The notes beneath the pieces were generated by a model. That model was not told the origin of the DNA and did not search any database. It worked only from the letters and a program-made list of their open reading frames with translations. Source: Streptomyces antioxidans (GTDB lineage Bacteria; Actinomycetota; Actinomycetes; Streptomycetales; Streptomycetaceae). From it: 64,000 nt of DNA. The stretch lies in the NCBI RefSeq assembly GCF_000968685.2, contig NZ_LAKD02000033.1, positions 62,001-126,000 on the forward strand, given 5' to 3'. Position 1 is the first letter of the stretch, and every line of letters begins with the position of its first letter. The translations under genes were made by a program, and so were the position numbers. This document shows positions 1-9,170 of the stretch, in pieces.

Positions 1-2
1 GG

Positions 3-65
3 CATGAGCCGATGCCCCATCAGCTGGCCGAGCGGATGCGCGAACAGGTCGCCGCGGAGGCGTAG
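3..65 (+). CDS. C-terminal end of an unidentified upstream gene (partial)
   Basis: An open frame enters from the window edge and ends at TAG 63-65. Only about 20 residues are visible, ending in LAERMREQVAAEA, and a perfect GC hairpin follows at 128-164, as expected after a gene end. The fragment is too short to assign. In related genomes an elongation-factor-G-like or lipid-synthesis gene can lie near thrS, but nothing here decides between them. Confidence 0.5.
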   Translation, partial: HEPMPHQLAERMREQVAAEA

Positions 66-127
66 TTCAGGGCCCGTCCGTGAGGGAGCGCACGACGGTG
101 TCACGGCCCGCCCGCGGCGCAGGCCAC

Positions 128-164
128 GGCCCGCCCGCCCCAACCGCGCCGGGGCGGGCGGGCC
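128..164 (+). terminator. Hairpin terminator after the upstream gene
   Basis: A perfect 14-bp stem (128-141 with 151-164) and a 9-base loop lie in the 301-base gap between the stop at 65 and the GTG at 367. There is no U-tract, which is usual in Streptomyces. I see nothing else in this gap. Confidence 0.6.
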
Positions 165-366
165 TTCGCCGTCCGGCCGTCTACGGGCCGTCCGCGCCGA
201 CGTGGGGCCGTCCACCGGCGGCTCCACGGGCGGATCCGTGGGCGGTTCCGCCGGCGGTTTTCCCCACGAGGGTTTTCCACAGGCCGCACACGCCCTGGCG
301 ACAGGTGGCGCACACCCCGGATACGCTGAGGTCGCAGCGCAAGAGCGTGCCGTATTGGGGGCGTTG

Positions 367-2019
367 GTGACGGACGGATTCGACTTCAGTCCCGGGGCGC
401 AGGTTCCCCTGTCGGGAGCGGCGGGGCAGACGGCGGCGACGCAGGCACTCGCGTCGGCCGCCTACCGCGACGACCCCGTGGCAAAGTTGCTCGACGCCAA
501 TTCGGAGTGGACGGTCTCGGAGGTCAAGAAGCCGAGGATCTCGCTCTTCGAGCCGAATCTGGGCGAGGCGTTCGCGCGCGCCGTCCAGACCAGAATGCTC
601 GGCGGCGGCCGGGGCCAGGTGATCCAGTCCTTCGGCATGGAGCCCCAGACGGTCGTCGAGCACTGTCTGGCCGCCAACCGCATCCGCAAGACCCGTGACG
701 CCCGGCTGACCGCCGTCATGGTGATCTTCGGGCTGCTGTTCCTGCCCGGGGTGCTGCTCTGGCTCGGCGCCTTCCAGCTGCGCCGCTCGGTCGCCGGGGC
801 CCAGGACAAGCGGATGGGCGCGCTCGGCACGGCACTGCTGGTGGCGCTCGGCGTGATGGTCGTCATCTTCCTGGTCAAGCTGCCCTTCGGAGGCTTCTGG
901 GGGATCTACCTCCGGGGCGTGGTGATAGCCCCGATCATCGGCTGGTACATCGCCAAGCAGATCTGCGAGCGTACCGCCAAGGACCTCCGGGACTCCTGGG
1001 GCGGGCTGCTCTCCGGCGGCGGCGTCGGCGCCAAGGTGCCCGAGACGGTGCCCAACCACCCGGGCCAGACCGCCGCCGAGGAGCTGCGCAAGGCGCTCCA
1101 CAAGCTCACCGCCGAGCAGTACAGCAATGTGGTCTTCTACGCCGGTCCCAAGGGCATATTGGGCATGGGCACCCGCTGGGGCAGCTGGCAGCTGGCCGAG
1201 GACCTGGTCTCGGCCGACCCCGACAAGGAGATCGACCCCTTCCGCAGCTGGGACGTCATACGGGCGATCCATGACCAGCTGCGCATGCTGGAGCGCACCC
1301 CGCTGCACACCGGCGGCTTCCCCACCCCCTCCGTGCGCCACTGGGTGGTCTCGCCGATCGGCGAGGGGGCCAAGGCGGTCGAGCGCGGCGGCACCTCCGA
1401 GGAGGAGGGCTTCCAGATAAAGGGCGTCGAGCTGCAGCGGATCTGCGACCAGCAGCAGTTCGGCGCCGGTGACCGGCACTACCTGGGTGTGCAGTTCGTG
1501 CTCTGGGACGGCCAGTTGGTGATCACCCTGATGATCACGGTGACCCTGCTGCACAAGACGCTGCGGATCGAGGTCACCGGGCATGCTCTGGGGCCGGTGC
1601 ACCCGCTGTTCACCAGCAAGCCCTCGGCGCCCAGCAAGACGGTCTCCAAGACCTTCCGGTTCTGGGAGACCAAGTCCATCCCGCTGCCGCTGGTGAACAC
1701 GAAGGAGGTCGTGCGACTGACCGCGCGCGCCCCCTTCACCTGGTACCCGCCGATCCTGGACCACCTCGGGGGCAAGCTGGCGCTGCCCGAGCCGTTCGGT
1801 CTGCGGCACGCCTGGGCGGACAAGCCCTGGCGCCACCGCTTCATGGCGGACGACGCGCTGCGCGCCGCCACCCCCGTGCTGCGGGTCGTCCATGAGGCGG
1901 CCATCGGGGTGCTCAAGCACCACGGCGTGGACACCGAGCGCTTCGGCAACCGCTCGCTGGCCCTCAGCGGCCAGGTCCAGGACACGGCCCCGAAGAAGGC
2001 CGATCTGTACGACGCGTAA
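367..2019 (+). CDS. Membrane protein of unknown function (about 550 aa)
   Basis: The frame is open further upstream, but the GTG at 367 is preceded by GGGGG at a good distance, and sequence before it is low-complexity and not protein-like. The start at 367 is therefore preferred. After a soluble N-terminal part, two hydrophobic stretches follow: one near MVIFGLLFLPGVLLWLGAF, and a longer one containing LVALGVMVVIFLVKL and VVIAPIIGWYIA. They probably form three or four helices. The C-terminal 300 or so residues are soluble and contain no motif I recognise. It converges with the HIT gene. Function unknown. Confidence 0.8.
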   Translation: MTDGFDFSPGAQVPLSGAAGQTAATQALASAAYRDDPVAKLLDANSEWTVSEVKKPRISLFEPNLGEAFARAVQTRMLGGGRGQVIQSFGMEPQTVVEHCLAANRIRKTRDARLTAVMVIFGLLFLPGVLLWLGAFQLRRSVAGAQDKRMGALGTALLVALGVMVVIFLVKLPFGGFWGIYLRGVVIAPIIGWYIAKQICERTAKDLRDSWGGLLSGGGVGAKVPETVPNHPGQTAAEELRKALHKLTAEQYSNVVFYAGPKGILGMGTRWGSWQLAEDLVSADPDKEIDPFRSWDVIRAIHDQLRMLERTPLHTGGFPTPSVRHWVVSPIGEGAKAVERGGTSEEEGFQIKGVELQRICDQQQFGAGDRHYLGVQFVLWDGQLVITLMITVTLLHKTLRIEVTGHALGPVHPLFTSKPSAPSKTVSKTFRFWETKSIPLPLVNTKEVVRLTARAPFTWYPPILDHLGGKLALPEPFGLRHAWADKPWRHRFMADDALRAATPVLRVVHEAAIGVLKHHGVDTERFGNRSLALSGQVQDTAPKKADLYDA

Positions 2020-2075
2020 GGCGCTCCGCGCCCGCTGGCCGGGCTGGGCCCTGGCCCAGCCCGGCCAGTGGGTGG

Positions 2076-2636
2076 CTAGGACTTGGGCCAGGCGTCGGCG
2101 AGCAACCGGCGGGTGTCGGCGAGGAGTTGCGGCAGCACCTTGGTACTGCCGATCACGGGCATGAAGTTGGTGTCCCCGCCCCAGCGCGGCACCACATGCT
2201 GATGCAGGTGCGCCGCGATCCCGGCGCCCGCCACGGTCCCCTGGTTCATGCCGACATTGAAACCGTGCGCACCCGAGGCAGTACGCAGCGCGGTCATGGC
2301 GGCCTTGGTGTACTCCGCGAGCTCCACCGTCTCCTCGGCGGTGAGATCGGTGTAGTCGGCGATATGCCGGAACGGGACGACCATGAGGTGGCCGCCGGTG
2401 TACGGATACAGATTGAGCACGGCGTAGACGGACTCACCGCGAGCGATGATCAAGCCGTCCTCATCGGACTTCTCCGGAATGGAGCAGAACGGACAGCCAT
2501 CGCCCGCACCCGGGCCGGTCGGCTTGTTCTCCCCCTGGATGTAGGCCATCCGATGGGGCGTCCACAGGCGCTGGAACGCGTCAGGCGTCCCCACTCCGAT
2601 CTGCTGTTCCGGCTCACTCGTCATGCGGGCCAGCAT
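2076..2636 (-). CDS. HIT-family nucleotide hydrolase/transferase
   Basis: A 186-residue protein with the histidine triad HLHQHVVPRW near residue 143, preceded by the CPFC zinc-type motif and NLYPYTGGHLMVVP, typical of the Ap4A-phosphorylase-like HIT branch. Members hydrolyse or transfer nucleotidyl groups using the central histidine. It lies downstream of thrS on the same strand with a 34-bp palindrome between them. Two starts are possible: ATG 2636 with GCGGGG upstream, and ATG 2624 with a weak site. In actinobacteria a HIT gene next to thrS is a common arrangement. The physiological substrate cannot be read from the sequence. Confidence 0.9.
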   Translation of the reverse strand: MLARMTSEPEQQIGVGTPDAFQRLWTPHRMAYIQGENKPTGPGAGDGCPFCSIPEKSDEDGLIIARGESVYAVLNLYPYTGGHLMVVPFRHIADYTDLTAEETVELAEYTKAAMTALRTASGAHGFNVGMNQGTVAGAGIAAHLHQHVVPRWGGDTNFMPVIGSTKVLPQLLADTRRLLADAWPKS

Positions 2637-2662
2637 ATTCGCCCCGCGGGGGTGAGGAAGAG

Positions 2663-2696
2663 CCGAGGGGCGGCCCTGATCAGGGCCGCCCCTCGG
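2663..2696. terminator. Perfect 34-bp palindrome between thrS and the HIT gene
   Basis: Two perfectly complementary 17-base arms meet without a loop (2663-2679 and 2680-2696). The palindrome lies 64 bases past the thrS stop and 26 bases before the HIT start, so it could end thrS transcripts or set the thrS/HIT ratio. With no loop, a protein-binding site is also possible. Confidence 0.6.
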
Positions 2697-2760
2697 AATC
2701 CCGGCGTCCGTGGAGACCGCTGTTGGATCAGACCCGGACCAGACCCGGACCAGACCCGGA

Positions 2761-4740
2761 TCAGACCTGGATCCGGCGCGCCACGGCCTCGGCGATCTCG
2801 GCCAGCGCCTGGTCGACCGGGATGCCGTTCTTCTGCGAGCCGTCGCGGTAGCGGAAGCTCACCGCGCCGTTCGCGACATCCTCGTCACCGGCGATCACCA
2901 TGAACGGGATCTTGGACTTCTGGGCGTTCCTGATCTTCTTCTGCATCCGGTCCGAGGACGAGTCCACCTCCATCCGCAGCCCCTTCGCCTTGGCCTGCGC
3001 GGCGAACTCCTCCAGGTACGGCACATGGGTGTCGCCGATCGGGATGCCGACCGCCTGGACCGGGGCGAGCCACACCGGGAAGGCGCCCGCGTAGTGCTCG
3101 AGCAGCACCGCGAAGAAGCGCTCGATCGACCCGAAGAGGGCCCGGTGGATCATGACGGGCTGCTGGCGGGAGCCGTCCGCCGCGGTGTACTCCAGCTCGA
3201 ACCGGGCGGGCTGGTTGAAGTCGACCTGGATGGTCGACATCTGCCAGGTGCGGCCGATCGCGTCCCGGGCCTGGACCGAGATCTTCGGGCCGTAGAAGGC
3301 CGCGCCGCCCGGGTCCATGACCAGCTCCAGGCCCTGCTTCTCGGCGGCCTTGCGCAGCTCCTCCGTGGCCTCTTCCCACTGGTCGTCGCTGCCCATGAAC
3401 TTGTCGGAGTCGTCCCGGGTGGACAGCTCCAGATAGAAGTCGCTCAGTCCGTAGTCGCGGAGCAGGTCCAGCACGAAGGTGAGCAGATTGTCCAGCTCAT
3501 CGGCCATCTGCTCCTTGGTGCAGTAGATGTGCGAGTCGTCCTGGGTGAAGCCCCGGGCCCGGGTCAGGCCGTGGACGACGCCGGACTTCTCGTACCGGTA
3601 GACCGTGCCGAACTCGAAGAGCCGCAGCGGCAGCTCGCGGTAGGACCGCCCGCGCGCCCGGAAGACCAGGTTGTGCATCGGGCAGTTCATGGCCTTGAGG
3701 TAGTAGTCCTGGCCCTCGAACTCCATGGGCGGGAACATGCCGTCCATGTAGTGCGGCAGATGGCCGGAGGTCTCGAAGAGCTTGGCCTTGGTGATGTGCG
3801 GGGTGTTGACGAACTCGTACCCCGCCTCCTCGTGGCGCTTGCGCGAGTACTGCTCCATCTCCTTGCGGATCACTCCACCCCGGGGGTGGAACACCGCGAG
3901 GCCCGAGCCCAGCTCGTCGGGGAAGGAGAACAGGTCCAGCTCCGCGCCCAGCTTGCGGTGGTCGCGCTTCTCGGCCTCGGCGAGGAAGTCCAGGTACGCC
4001 TTGAGCTCGTCCTTGGTCGGCCAGGCGGTGCCGTAGATCCGCTGGAGCTGGGGGTTCTTCTCGCTGCCCCGCCAGTACGCGGCGGCGCTGCGCATCAGCC
4101 TGAAGGCCGGGATGTTCCGCGTGGTCGGCAGGTGCGGACCGCGGCACAGGTCCTTCCAGCACAGCTCGCCGGTCTTGGCGTCGAGGTTGTCGTACATGGT
4201 CAGCTCGCCCGCGCCGACCTCGGCGGACGCGCCCTCGGCTGCGTCCGCGGCCGACCCCTTGAGCCCGATCAGCTCCAGCTTGTACGGCTCGGCGGACAGC
4301 TCCTCGCGCGCCTCCTCGTCGGTGACCGCGCGGCGGGAGAACCGCTGCCCCCGCTTCTGGATCTCCTGCATCTTCTTCTCGATGCGCTTGAGATCGTCCG
4401 GGTGGAACGGGGTCTCGACGTCGAAGTCGTAGTAGAAACCGTCCTTGATCGGCGGGCCGATGCCCAGCTTCGCCTCCGGGAACAGCTCCTGCACCGCCTG
4501 GGCCATGACATGCGCGGTGGAGTGGCGCAGGATGTCCAGACCGTCCTGGCTGGTGATCTCCACCGGCTCGATCTCGTCGCCCTCGACCGGCTGGTACGCC
4601 AGGTCCTTGAGGTGGCCGCCCACGCGCACGGCGACGATCGAGCGGTCGCCGGTGAAGAGGTCCGCCGTCGTAGTGCCCGTGGCCACCACGCGTTCTTCCC
4701 GCTCGGAATCGCGTTGGATGATCACACGGACGTCTGACAC
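2761..4740 (-). CDS. thrS: Threonyl-tRNA synthetase
   Basis: A full-length 659-residue ThrRS that charges tRNA-Thr in the cytoplasm. The domains are an N-terminal TGS fold, the editing domain with the [11 protein letters not shown] histidines near residue 75, a class II catalytic core (motif 1 around [13 protein letters not shown], motif 2 around [14 protein letters not shown], motif 3 around [12 protein letters not shown]) and a C-terminal anticodon-binding domain. The GTG start at 4740 is fixed by AGGAGA just upstream. The stop codon lies in a short tandem repeat (2726-2770). The upstream 226 bases (4741-4966) hold the promoter; I see no T-box. Confidence 0.98.
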   Translation of the reverse strand: MSDVRVIIQRDSEREERVVATGTTTADLFTGDRSIVAVRVGGHLKDLAYQPVEGDEIEPVEITSQDGLDILRHSTAHVMAQAVQELFPEAKLGIGPPIKDGFYYDFDVETPFHPDDLKRIEKKMQEIQKRGQRFSRRAVTDEEAREELSAEPYKLELIGLKGSAADAAEGASAEVGAGELTMYDNLDAKTGELCWKDLCRGPHLPTTRNIPAFRLMRSAAAYWRGSEKNPQLQRIYGTAWPTKDELKAYLDFLAEAEKRDHRKLGAELDLFSFPDELGSGLAVFHPRGGVIRKEMEQYSRKRHEEAGYEFVNTPHITKAKLFETSGHLPHYMDGMFPPMEFEGQDYYLKAMNCPMHNLVFRARGRSYRELPLRLFEFGTVYRYEKSGVVHGLTRARGFTQDDSHIYCTKEQMADELDNLLTFVLDLLRDYGLSDFYLELSTRDDSDKFMGSDDQWEEATEELRKAAEKQGLELVMDPGGAAFYGPKISVQARDAIGRTWQMSTIQVDFNQPARFELEYTAADGSRQQPVMIHRALFGSIERFFAVLLEHYAGAFPVWLAPVQAVGIPIGDTHVPYLEEFAAQAKAKGLRMEVDSSSDRMQKKIRNAQKSKIPFMVIAGDEDVANGAVSFRYRDGSQKNGIPVDQALAEIAEAVARRIQV

Positions 4741-4966
4741 CGGTCTCTCCTGACTGATGGATGGCTCCCCGCGGCGAATGCCGCGCAGCGTGAATCGTAC
4801 CGAGCCGAAGGGCGGGACCGCGAAACGGTTGTGAACGGCGTCACCGCCCGGGGTGACGGCCTCCGGGCGCCGTCACCGTCCGGGCGGCCCCCGCCCGACG
4901 CCATGACGCCCTTGCCGCCCTTGCCGCCCGGGCCACCCCACCCCACGCCATGACGAGTAGCCGCGG

Positions 4967-6172
4967 TCAGGGGCCGCCGCCGCACGCCTCCTCGAAGAAG
5001 TCCAGGTTCTCCTGGAGCGACTTGACCAGCCGGTCCCGCTCGGCCTCGTCCACCTGGACCGGGGTGACGCCGCCCGCCCCGCTGAGCCGCCGGAAGCCGC
5101 CGCGGCTCTCCAGCCGCCCCCGCACCCGGATCGGCAGCCCCACCAGATGGGCATGCCCGGCGATGCGGTAGTCCTCCTCGTCCAGGGTGATCCGCACCTG
5201 TGCGACCTCCGCGCCGGAGAGCACCCGCAGCCGCACCGTCCCGGGGCCGCCGGGGCCGGTACGGCGCAGTCGCACCACCGCGCCGGTGAGGCACACCGGA
5301 ACGGAGGGCTCATCCCGGACATAGCGGGCACCCGCCTCCCTCAGCCCCGGGAGGTCCCCGGGCGAGAACTCCACCGGATCGGGCCGGGCCGCGAACCCCG
5401 GCGGCGGACCGGCGGCCGGTGACCACTCCAGCGCCACCCGCGCCCCCTCGGTGCCCTGGACCAGCGCGATCACCGCCTCGGTCAGCTCACGGCTGACCCC
5501 CGCCGCGACCGCCCCGTCGTACGCCTCCATGCCGCCGGTCGTCCGGTGGTAGTCGGCGGCGTCCCGGAGGGCGTACAGCGCGCGCAGCAGGGTGACGGCG
5601 GTGGTGCGGCCGTCCTCCTCGACGGGCACGAAGACGGTCAGCTCACGGCCGCCGGACCCGGCGCCCGGGGGCCCGGTCAGCACCCGCTCCAGGGACGCCT
5701 CGGCGGCGCGGCGATGCCGGGCGCCGTAGTACCCCGCCCGGCCGCGGGCGGCGAGCGCCCCGGCCAGCAGGGTGTCCCTGGCGGCGGCGCGCAGCCGCTC
5801 CTGCGCGGTCCAGGCGGCGGTGCCACCGGGGGCTTCGGGCACCTCGCGCCGCCAGCGGATCTCGTCGCTGGGCACCGCGAGGCCGGTGAGCACCTCGCGG
5901 GCCGAGGGCGCGGCGCTGCGGCTGAGCGCCGTCAGCGCCTCGGCGAGCAGATCGCCGCTGTCGGGGAAGTCCCGGCTCTCGGGCACCAGCAGGCTGGTGC
6001 CGCCCGCGAGCCTGCCCGGCGGGGTCCAGCGGGCATACGCCCCCGGGGCGCCGCCGCGGCGGCGCCAGCCGTGCCGGGCGAGCAGGGCGCCGAGGACGGC
6101 CGGATCCACCTCGTCGGGGCGCGGGACCGCCAGGGGTGCCGGTTCGTCCTGGGGCCATGGCCGGTCCATCAC
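4967..6172 (-). CDS. Uncharacterised 401-residue protein coupled to DUF4365
   Basis: This ORF starts at ATG 6172, overlapping the stop of the DUF4365 gene by four bases (ATGA), so the two are translationally coupled. There is no signal peptide or membrane helix. The N-terminal half is rich in Arg and Ala; a segment around LTVFVPVEEDGRTTAVTLL looks like a beta-rich core, and the C-terminus (ERDRLVKSLQENLDFFEEA) is helical. I recognise no family. Its fixed pairing with a predicted PD-(D/E)XK-type protein suggests a shared role, but none can be assigned. Confidence 0.8.
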   Translation of the reverse strand: MMDRPWPQDEPAPLAVPRPDEVDPAVLGALLARHGWRRRGGAPGAYARWTPPGRLAGGTSLLVPESRDFPDSGDLLAEALTALSRSAAPSAREVLTGLAVPSDEIRWRREVPEAPGGTAAWTAQERLRAAARDTLLAGALAARGRAGYYGARHRRAAEASLERVLTGPPGAGSGGRELTVFVPVEEDGRTTAVTLLRALYALRDAADYHRTTGGMEAYDGAVAAGVSRELTEAVIALVQGTEGARVALEWSPAAGPPPGFAARPDPVEFSPGDLPGLREAGARYVRDEPSVPVCLTGAVVRLRRTGPGGPGTVRLRVLSGAEVAQVRITLDEEDYRIAGHAHLVGLPIRVRGRLESRGGFRRLSGAGGVTPVQVDEAERDRLVKSLQENLDFFEEACGGGP

Positions 6173-6747
6173 GGTCTCCCTCCCGCCCCGACCCGGGTCA
6201 TGATCTCGCAGAGCGCGCGGTCGTCGAAGATCCGCGAGGTCGGGATCCGCACGGTGGTCCGGCGGCGGCCCGTGACCGCGTGACCGGCCAGGTTGATCCA
6301 GTAGCAGCAGTGGCGCAGGGACAGGCGGTCATGCCCGGCCCGCAGCCAGTCCTCCTGGCCGCGCGGCACGATCATCACCACGAGGATCTTGTGCACGGAG
6401 ACCGGGCTGCGGGCCAGCTTGACCAGGTGGTCGTTGTCGAGCGTGAAGGCGAAGGTCGGCCCCGGGGGGTCGGGCGCGATCTGGTACGTGGCCTTGAGCT
6501 GCACCTTGATGGTGACCTCGTCGTCCACGGCGTGGCCGGGCGCGGTGTGGCTGACGTGCCAGTCGATGCCGTGGTCGGGGAAGGGCTGGGCCAGTGAGCA
6601 GCCCGCGGCGGCGGCCACCGCGTGCAGATAGCCCACCTGAAGGGTCTCCATACAGGCGGTGGTGGCGATGTGGCCACGCACGGGAGGCGGTCCGCTCAGG
6701 GCGAGGCCGCTCACCGTCGGGGCCGGGTCGGGTGCTGCGAGCGCCAT
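6169..6747 (-). CDS. DUF4365-type protein, predicted nuclease fold
   Basis: A protein of about 192 residues with IDWHVS, then VTIKVQLKAT about 25 residues later. This D...QLK spacing is the core of DUF4365 and of PD-(D/E)XK-type nuclease folds, with Gln in place of the usual Glu/Asp. It is the first gene of a two-gene unit and overlaps the next by ATGA. ATG 6747 has GGAAGG upstream; a GTG at 6786 is an alternative start. DUF4365 proteins occur both in housekeeping positions and in defence contexts. Nothing here demonstrates nuclease activity. Confidence 0.75.
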   Translation of the reverse strand: MALAAPDPAPTVSGLALSGPPPVRGHIATTACMETLQVGYLHAVAAAAGCSLAQPFPDHGIDWHVSHTAPGHAVDDEVTIKVQLKATYQIAPDPPGPTFAFTLDNDHLVKLARSPVSVHKILVVMIVPRGQEDWLRAGHDRLSLRHCCYWINLAGHAVTGRRRTTVRIPTSRIFDDRALCEIMTRVGAGGRP

Positions 6748-6908
6748 GTCCGTGACGCCTTCCGGTCGTACGCCGGGCTCGTACACCTGTGTTGTCTCCG
6801 CGTCAGGACCCCGGCAAACAGCGGCGGTTCACGGTCCTCCCTCCGGGTATCACCTGGTCGGGGCGGGACCGGATGTCATCGAGGGGACATGCACGAGGAG
6901 TTGAGGCC

Positions 6909-7634
6909 ATGCCGTCCTGGTTCGAGGGGCCGCTCGCCGCCTTTGACACGGAGACCACGGGTGTCGATGTCGAGAATGACCGGATCGTATCGGCGTCCCT
7001 GGTGGTGCAGCGCGGCACCGGAAGTCTGCCGGAGGTCCGGCGCTGGCTGGTGAGTCCGGGGGTGCCGGTGCCACCGGCCGCCACCGAGATACACGGTCTG
7101 ACCGACGCTCACCTCCAGCGTCACGGCAGATGGCCGGCGCCGGTGGTGGACGAGGTGGCACGGGCGATAGCGGAGCAGGTCGCAAGGGGCACCCCGCTAG
7201 TGATCATGAACGCGCCGTTCGATCTGACCCTGCTGGACCGGGAGTTGAAGCGGCATCGCAACTCCAGCCTGGCGGGCTATCTTTCGCTGCGCTCGATGAC
7301 CGTGCTGGATCCGCGGGTGCTGGACAAGCACCTGGACCGCTATCGCAAGGGCCGCCGCACCCTGGTCGATCTGTGTGCGCAGTACGAAGTGGAGCTGACC
7401 GGCGCCCATGACGCGGCGGCGGACGCGGCGGCCGCACTGCATGTCGTACGGGCGGTGGGCCGCCGGTTCGCCTCCCGTCTGGAGACGCTGACGCCCACCG
7501 AACTGCACGCCCGCCAGACGGTCTGGTACGCGGCCCAGGCCCGCGGGCTGCAGGCGTGGTTCGCGCTCAACGGCTCGGACGAGGTCTGCGATCCGGCCTG
7601 GCCGCTGCGTCCTGACCTTCCGGCCGCGGCCTGA
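6909..7634 (+). CDS. DnaQ-like 3'-5' exonuclease
   Basis: A 241-residue DEDD exonuclease. Motif I is FDTETTG near residue 11, motif II is NAPFDLTLLDREL in the middle, and motif III is the GAHDAAADA segment. The protein is a stand-alone epsilon-like domain without polymerase or helicase parts, so proofreading of Pol III or general nucleic-acid trimming are both possible. ATG 6909 is preceded by GAGGAG and sits just before the conserved start of the fold. The frame extends upstream without a better start. It is divergent from the DUF4365 pair. Confidence 0.9.
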   Translation: MPSWFEGPLAAFDTETTGVDVENDRIVSASLVVQRGTGSLPEVRRWLVSPGVPVPPAATEIHGLTDAHLQRHGRWPAPVVDEVARAIAEQVARGTPLVIMNAPFDLTLLDRELKRHRNSSLAGYLSLRSMTVLDPRVLDKHLDRYRKGRRTLVDLCAQYEVELTGAHDAAADAAAALHVVRAVGRRFASRLETLTPTELHARQTVWYAAQARGLQAWFALNGSDEVCDPAWPLRPDLPAAA

Positions 7635-7704
7635 CGCTCGAACTCGGCGCGCCCGGCCCCGGCTTGGCGCGTCCGAACGCCCCGGCTCGGCCGCGCCCCA
7701 ACGC

Positions 7705-8076
7705 TCAGGTCCGGCGGAGCGAGAACGGGTGCCCGGCCGGGTCGGCGTAGATCCGTATGTCGCGCAGCCCACCGTTGTGCTTGGTGTCCAGCGGCCGTGC
7801 GCCCAGGTCGACGACCTGGCGCTCCGCCGCGTCGATGTCCTCCACCAGCAGGTCCAGATGCGCCTGCTGGGAGTCGTCCGGCCGCGGCCAGCTCGGCGGG
7901 GCGAAGCCGTGGTCCCGCAGGAAGGCCATCCGCGATCCGCCGGGGGCGACGATCTCGACCCGGTCGGGGGTGGTCAGCGGCTGGATCTCCGCGCCGAGCA
8001 CCCGGGCGTAGAACTCGGCGAGCTCTTCGGGTTCGGCACAGTCCAAGGACAGGACGGCTGCGGTCGCGACGGCCAT
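7705..8076 (-). CDS. VOC-superfamily (glyoxalase-like) protein
   Basis: A 123-residue single VOC module: LSLDCAEPEELAEFYARVLGAEI at the start and DIRIYADPAGHPFSLRR at the end. This is the usual beta-alpha-beta-beta-beta pattern with the metal-site region near HLDLLVEDID. GGAGGGG precedes ATG 8076. VOC proteins range from metal-dependent lyases and dioxygenases to resistance proteins; the substrate cannot be told. Confidence 0.88.
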   Translation of the reverse strand: MAVATAAVLSLDCAEPEELAEFYARVLGAEIQPLTTPDRVEIVAPGGSRMAFLRDHGFAPPSWPRPDDSQQAHLDLLVEDIDAAERQVVDLGARPLDTKHNGGLRDIRIYADPAGHPFSLRRT

Positions 8077-8169
8077 GAGTTCCCCTCCACATCGTCACCC
8101 ACGGAAGTTTTATCCGGATACCCCGCCGCTGGCCGTACAAGCACACAAAGCCGTCCAAGCACACAAAGA

Positions 8170-8205
8170 AGGAGGCCGGGCCGCCTGCTGGCGGCCCGGC
8201 CTCCT
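8170..8205 (-). terminator. Terminator after tRNA-Val(CAC) copy 1
   Basis: A perfect 16-bp stem (8170-8185 with 8190-8205) with a 4-base loop lies 8 bases past the tRNA 3' end. On the minus strand it runs into a T-rich stretch (TTCTTTGTGTG), so this is a convincing intrinsic terminator. Confidence 0.8.
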
Positions 8206-8212
8206 GGGGTGG

Positions 8213-8284
8213 TGGGCGATACTGGGTTCGAACCAGTGACCTCTTCGGTGTGAACGAAGCGCTCTCCCACTGAGCTAATCGCCC
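8213..8284 (-). tRNA. tRNA-Val (anticodon CAC), copy 1
   Basis: A 72-base cloverleaf: 7-bp acceptor GGGCGAT/ATCGCCC, D-stem GCTC/GAGC, anticodon stem CTTCG/CGAAG with loop TTCACAC, T-stem ACTGG/CCAGT, discriminator A, no CCA encoded. It reads GUG codons, the main Val codon class in high-GC genomes. An identical copy lies at 9171-9242. Confidence 0.97.
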
Positions 8285-8350
8285 GGATTGTTCCCTTCGG
8301 GGTCTGCCCGGCGGAACGACCTGAACGATACAGGTCGCGGCGGGTTTGGT

Positions 8351-8863
8351 TCAAACCGCATTTCCGCCGGAGGGCCCGGGGGCCGGACCGGGCGGCGCCG
8401 TCCCGGCCGGACCGGCGGGCCGCGCCGCGAGGTGCGCCCGCAGCCCCCGCAGCCCGGACCGCATCATCAGGGCGTGGTTGGCCCGGAAGACGGGGCGCCC
8501 GGGAAGCGCGAGACGGCGCAGCAGGGCCTTGCGGGCCACCACTTCCTGCTCGAAGTGGGCGCGGGTGCCGGTCCCTTGGGGCAGCACCGTCCAGCGCGCC
8601 CACCCCTCCAGATCGCCCGCGAAGCCGATCTCCAGCACGCCGTCCGCCGGGTCCTGGCGCGCCTCGCTGACGATCAGCCGCAGATCGTACGGGACGAGGG
8701 AGCGGAAGCGGGCGGCGCCGCTGCGCTCGTCGATCCGCCGGACCTCACGGACTTGGGGCCACCACCGCGGATAGTCGTCGCCGTTCGCCAGCACCGCGAA
8801 GACGGCGGCGGGCGGGGCGTCGAGGTCCCATCGGCTGCGGAAGCGGTAATGGCACCAGTCCAT
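8351..8863 (-). CDS. SRPBCC (polyketide cyclase/START-like) protein
   Basis: About 170 residues with the SRPBCC opening pattern: SRWDLDAPPAAVFAVLANG, then DYPRWWPQVREVRRID. This is a helix-grip fold that binds hydrophobic ligands. The C-terminal 25 residues are Ala/Gly/Pro-rich. ATG 8863 was chosen; a GTG at 8869 in the same frame has GGAC upstream and is equally possible. It lies between the two tRNA-Val genes on the same strand. No ligand can be inferred. Confidence 0.82.
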   Translation of the reverse strand: MDWCHYRFRSRWDLDAPPAAVFAVLANGDDYPRWWPQVREVRRIDERSGAARFRSLVPYDLRLIVSEARQDPADGVLEIGFAGDLEGWARWTVLPQGTGTRAHFEQEVVARKALLRRLALPGRPVFRANHALMMRSGLRGLRAHLAARPAGPAGTAPPGPAPGPSGGNAV

Positions 8864-8869
8864 GCCCAC

Positions 8870-9125
8870 AGTGTGGTCCGGCCGTGCCGGCGTGGCCAGC
8901 GTGACCGCCGGTCATTCCGGATTTCTGGAACGCGTCCGGGTCGCGGAAGAAGGCGAAGGCATTGACGCCGACCGGGCACTCCGAGGAACTTGCCGTCGAT
9001 ATCCCCGGCCTCCCCGGCCTTTCCTTAGCCGTCGCGGAATCCCTTCAGTCGGGGATTTCAGATCGAGCAGGAGGTTCTTTTCGCCGTATGTGCACAGAAA
9101 GGCGCAGGAGTTCCGGACCACAACG
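8870..9125. other. 256-base intergenic stretch, no gene seen
   Basis: Short ORFs here have no ribosome-binding site or family resemblance. Base composition is less GC-biased than the neighbours, and the stretch should hold the promoter of the SRPBCC gene. I see nothing else. Confidence 0.5.
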
Positions 9126-9163
9126 CCGAGGGCCCGGAAGGCGGATGCCTTCCGGGCCCTCGG
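9126..9163 (-). terminator. Terminator after tRNA-Val(CAC) copy 2
   Basis: A perfect 17-bp stem (9126-9142 with 9147-9163) and a GGAT loop, 7 bases beyond the tRNA 3' end. No U-tract. Confidence 0.75.
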
Positions 9164-9170
9164 TCCAGGG

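Noticed and set aside
181-1923. 580-residue antisense ORF
   Set aside because: A GC-bias shadow of the membrane protein gene; composition is Leu/Gly/Arg-rich with no motif.
2710-4737. 675-residue ORF antisense to thrS
   Set aside because: Shadow frame; thrS is unmistakable on the other strand.
4741-4966. T-box leader upstream of thrS
   Set aside because: No specifier stem or conserved T-box sequence is seen; in actinobacteria T-boxes are mainly known for ileS.
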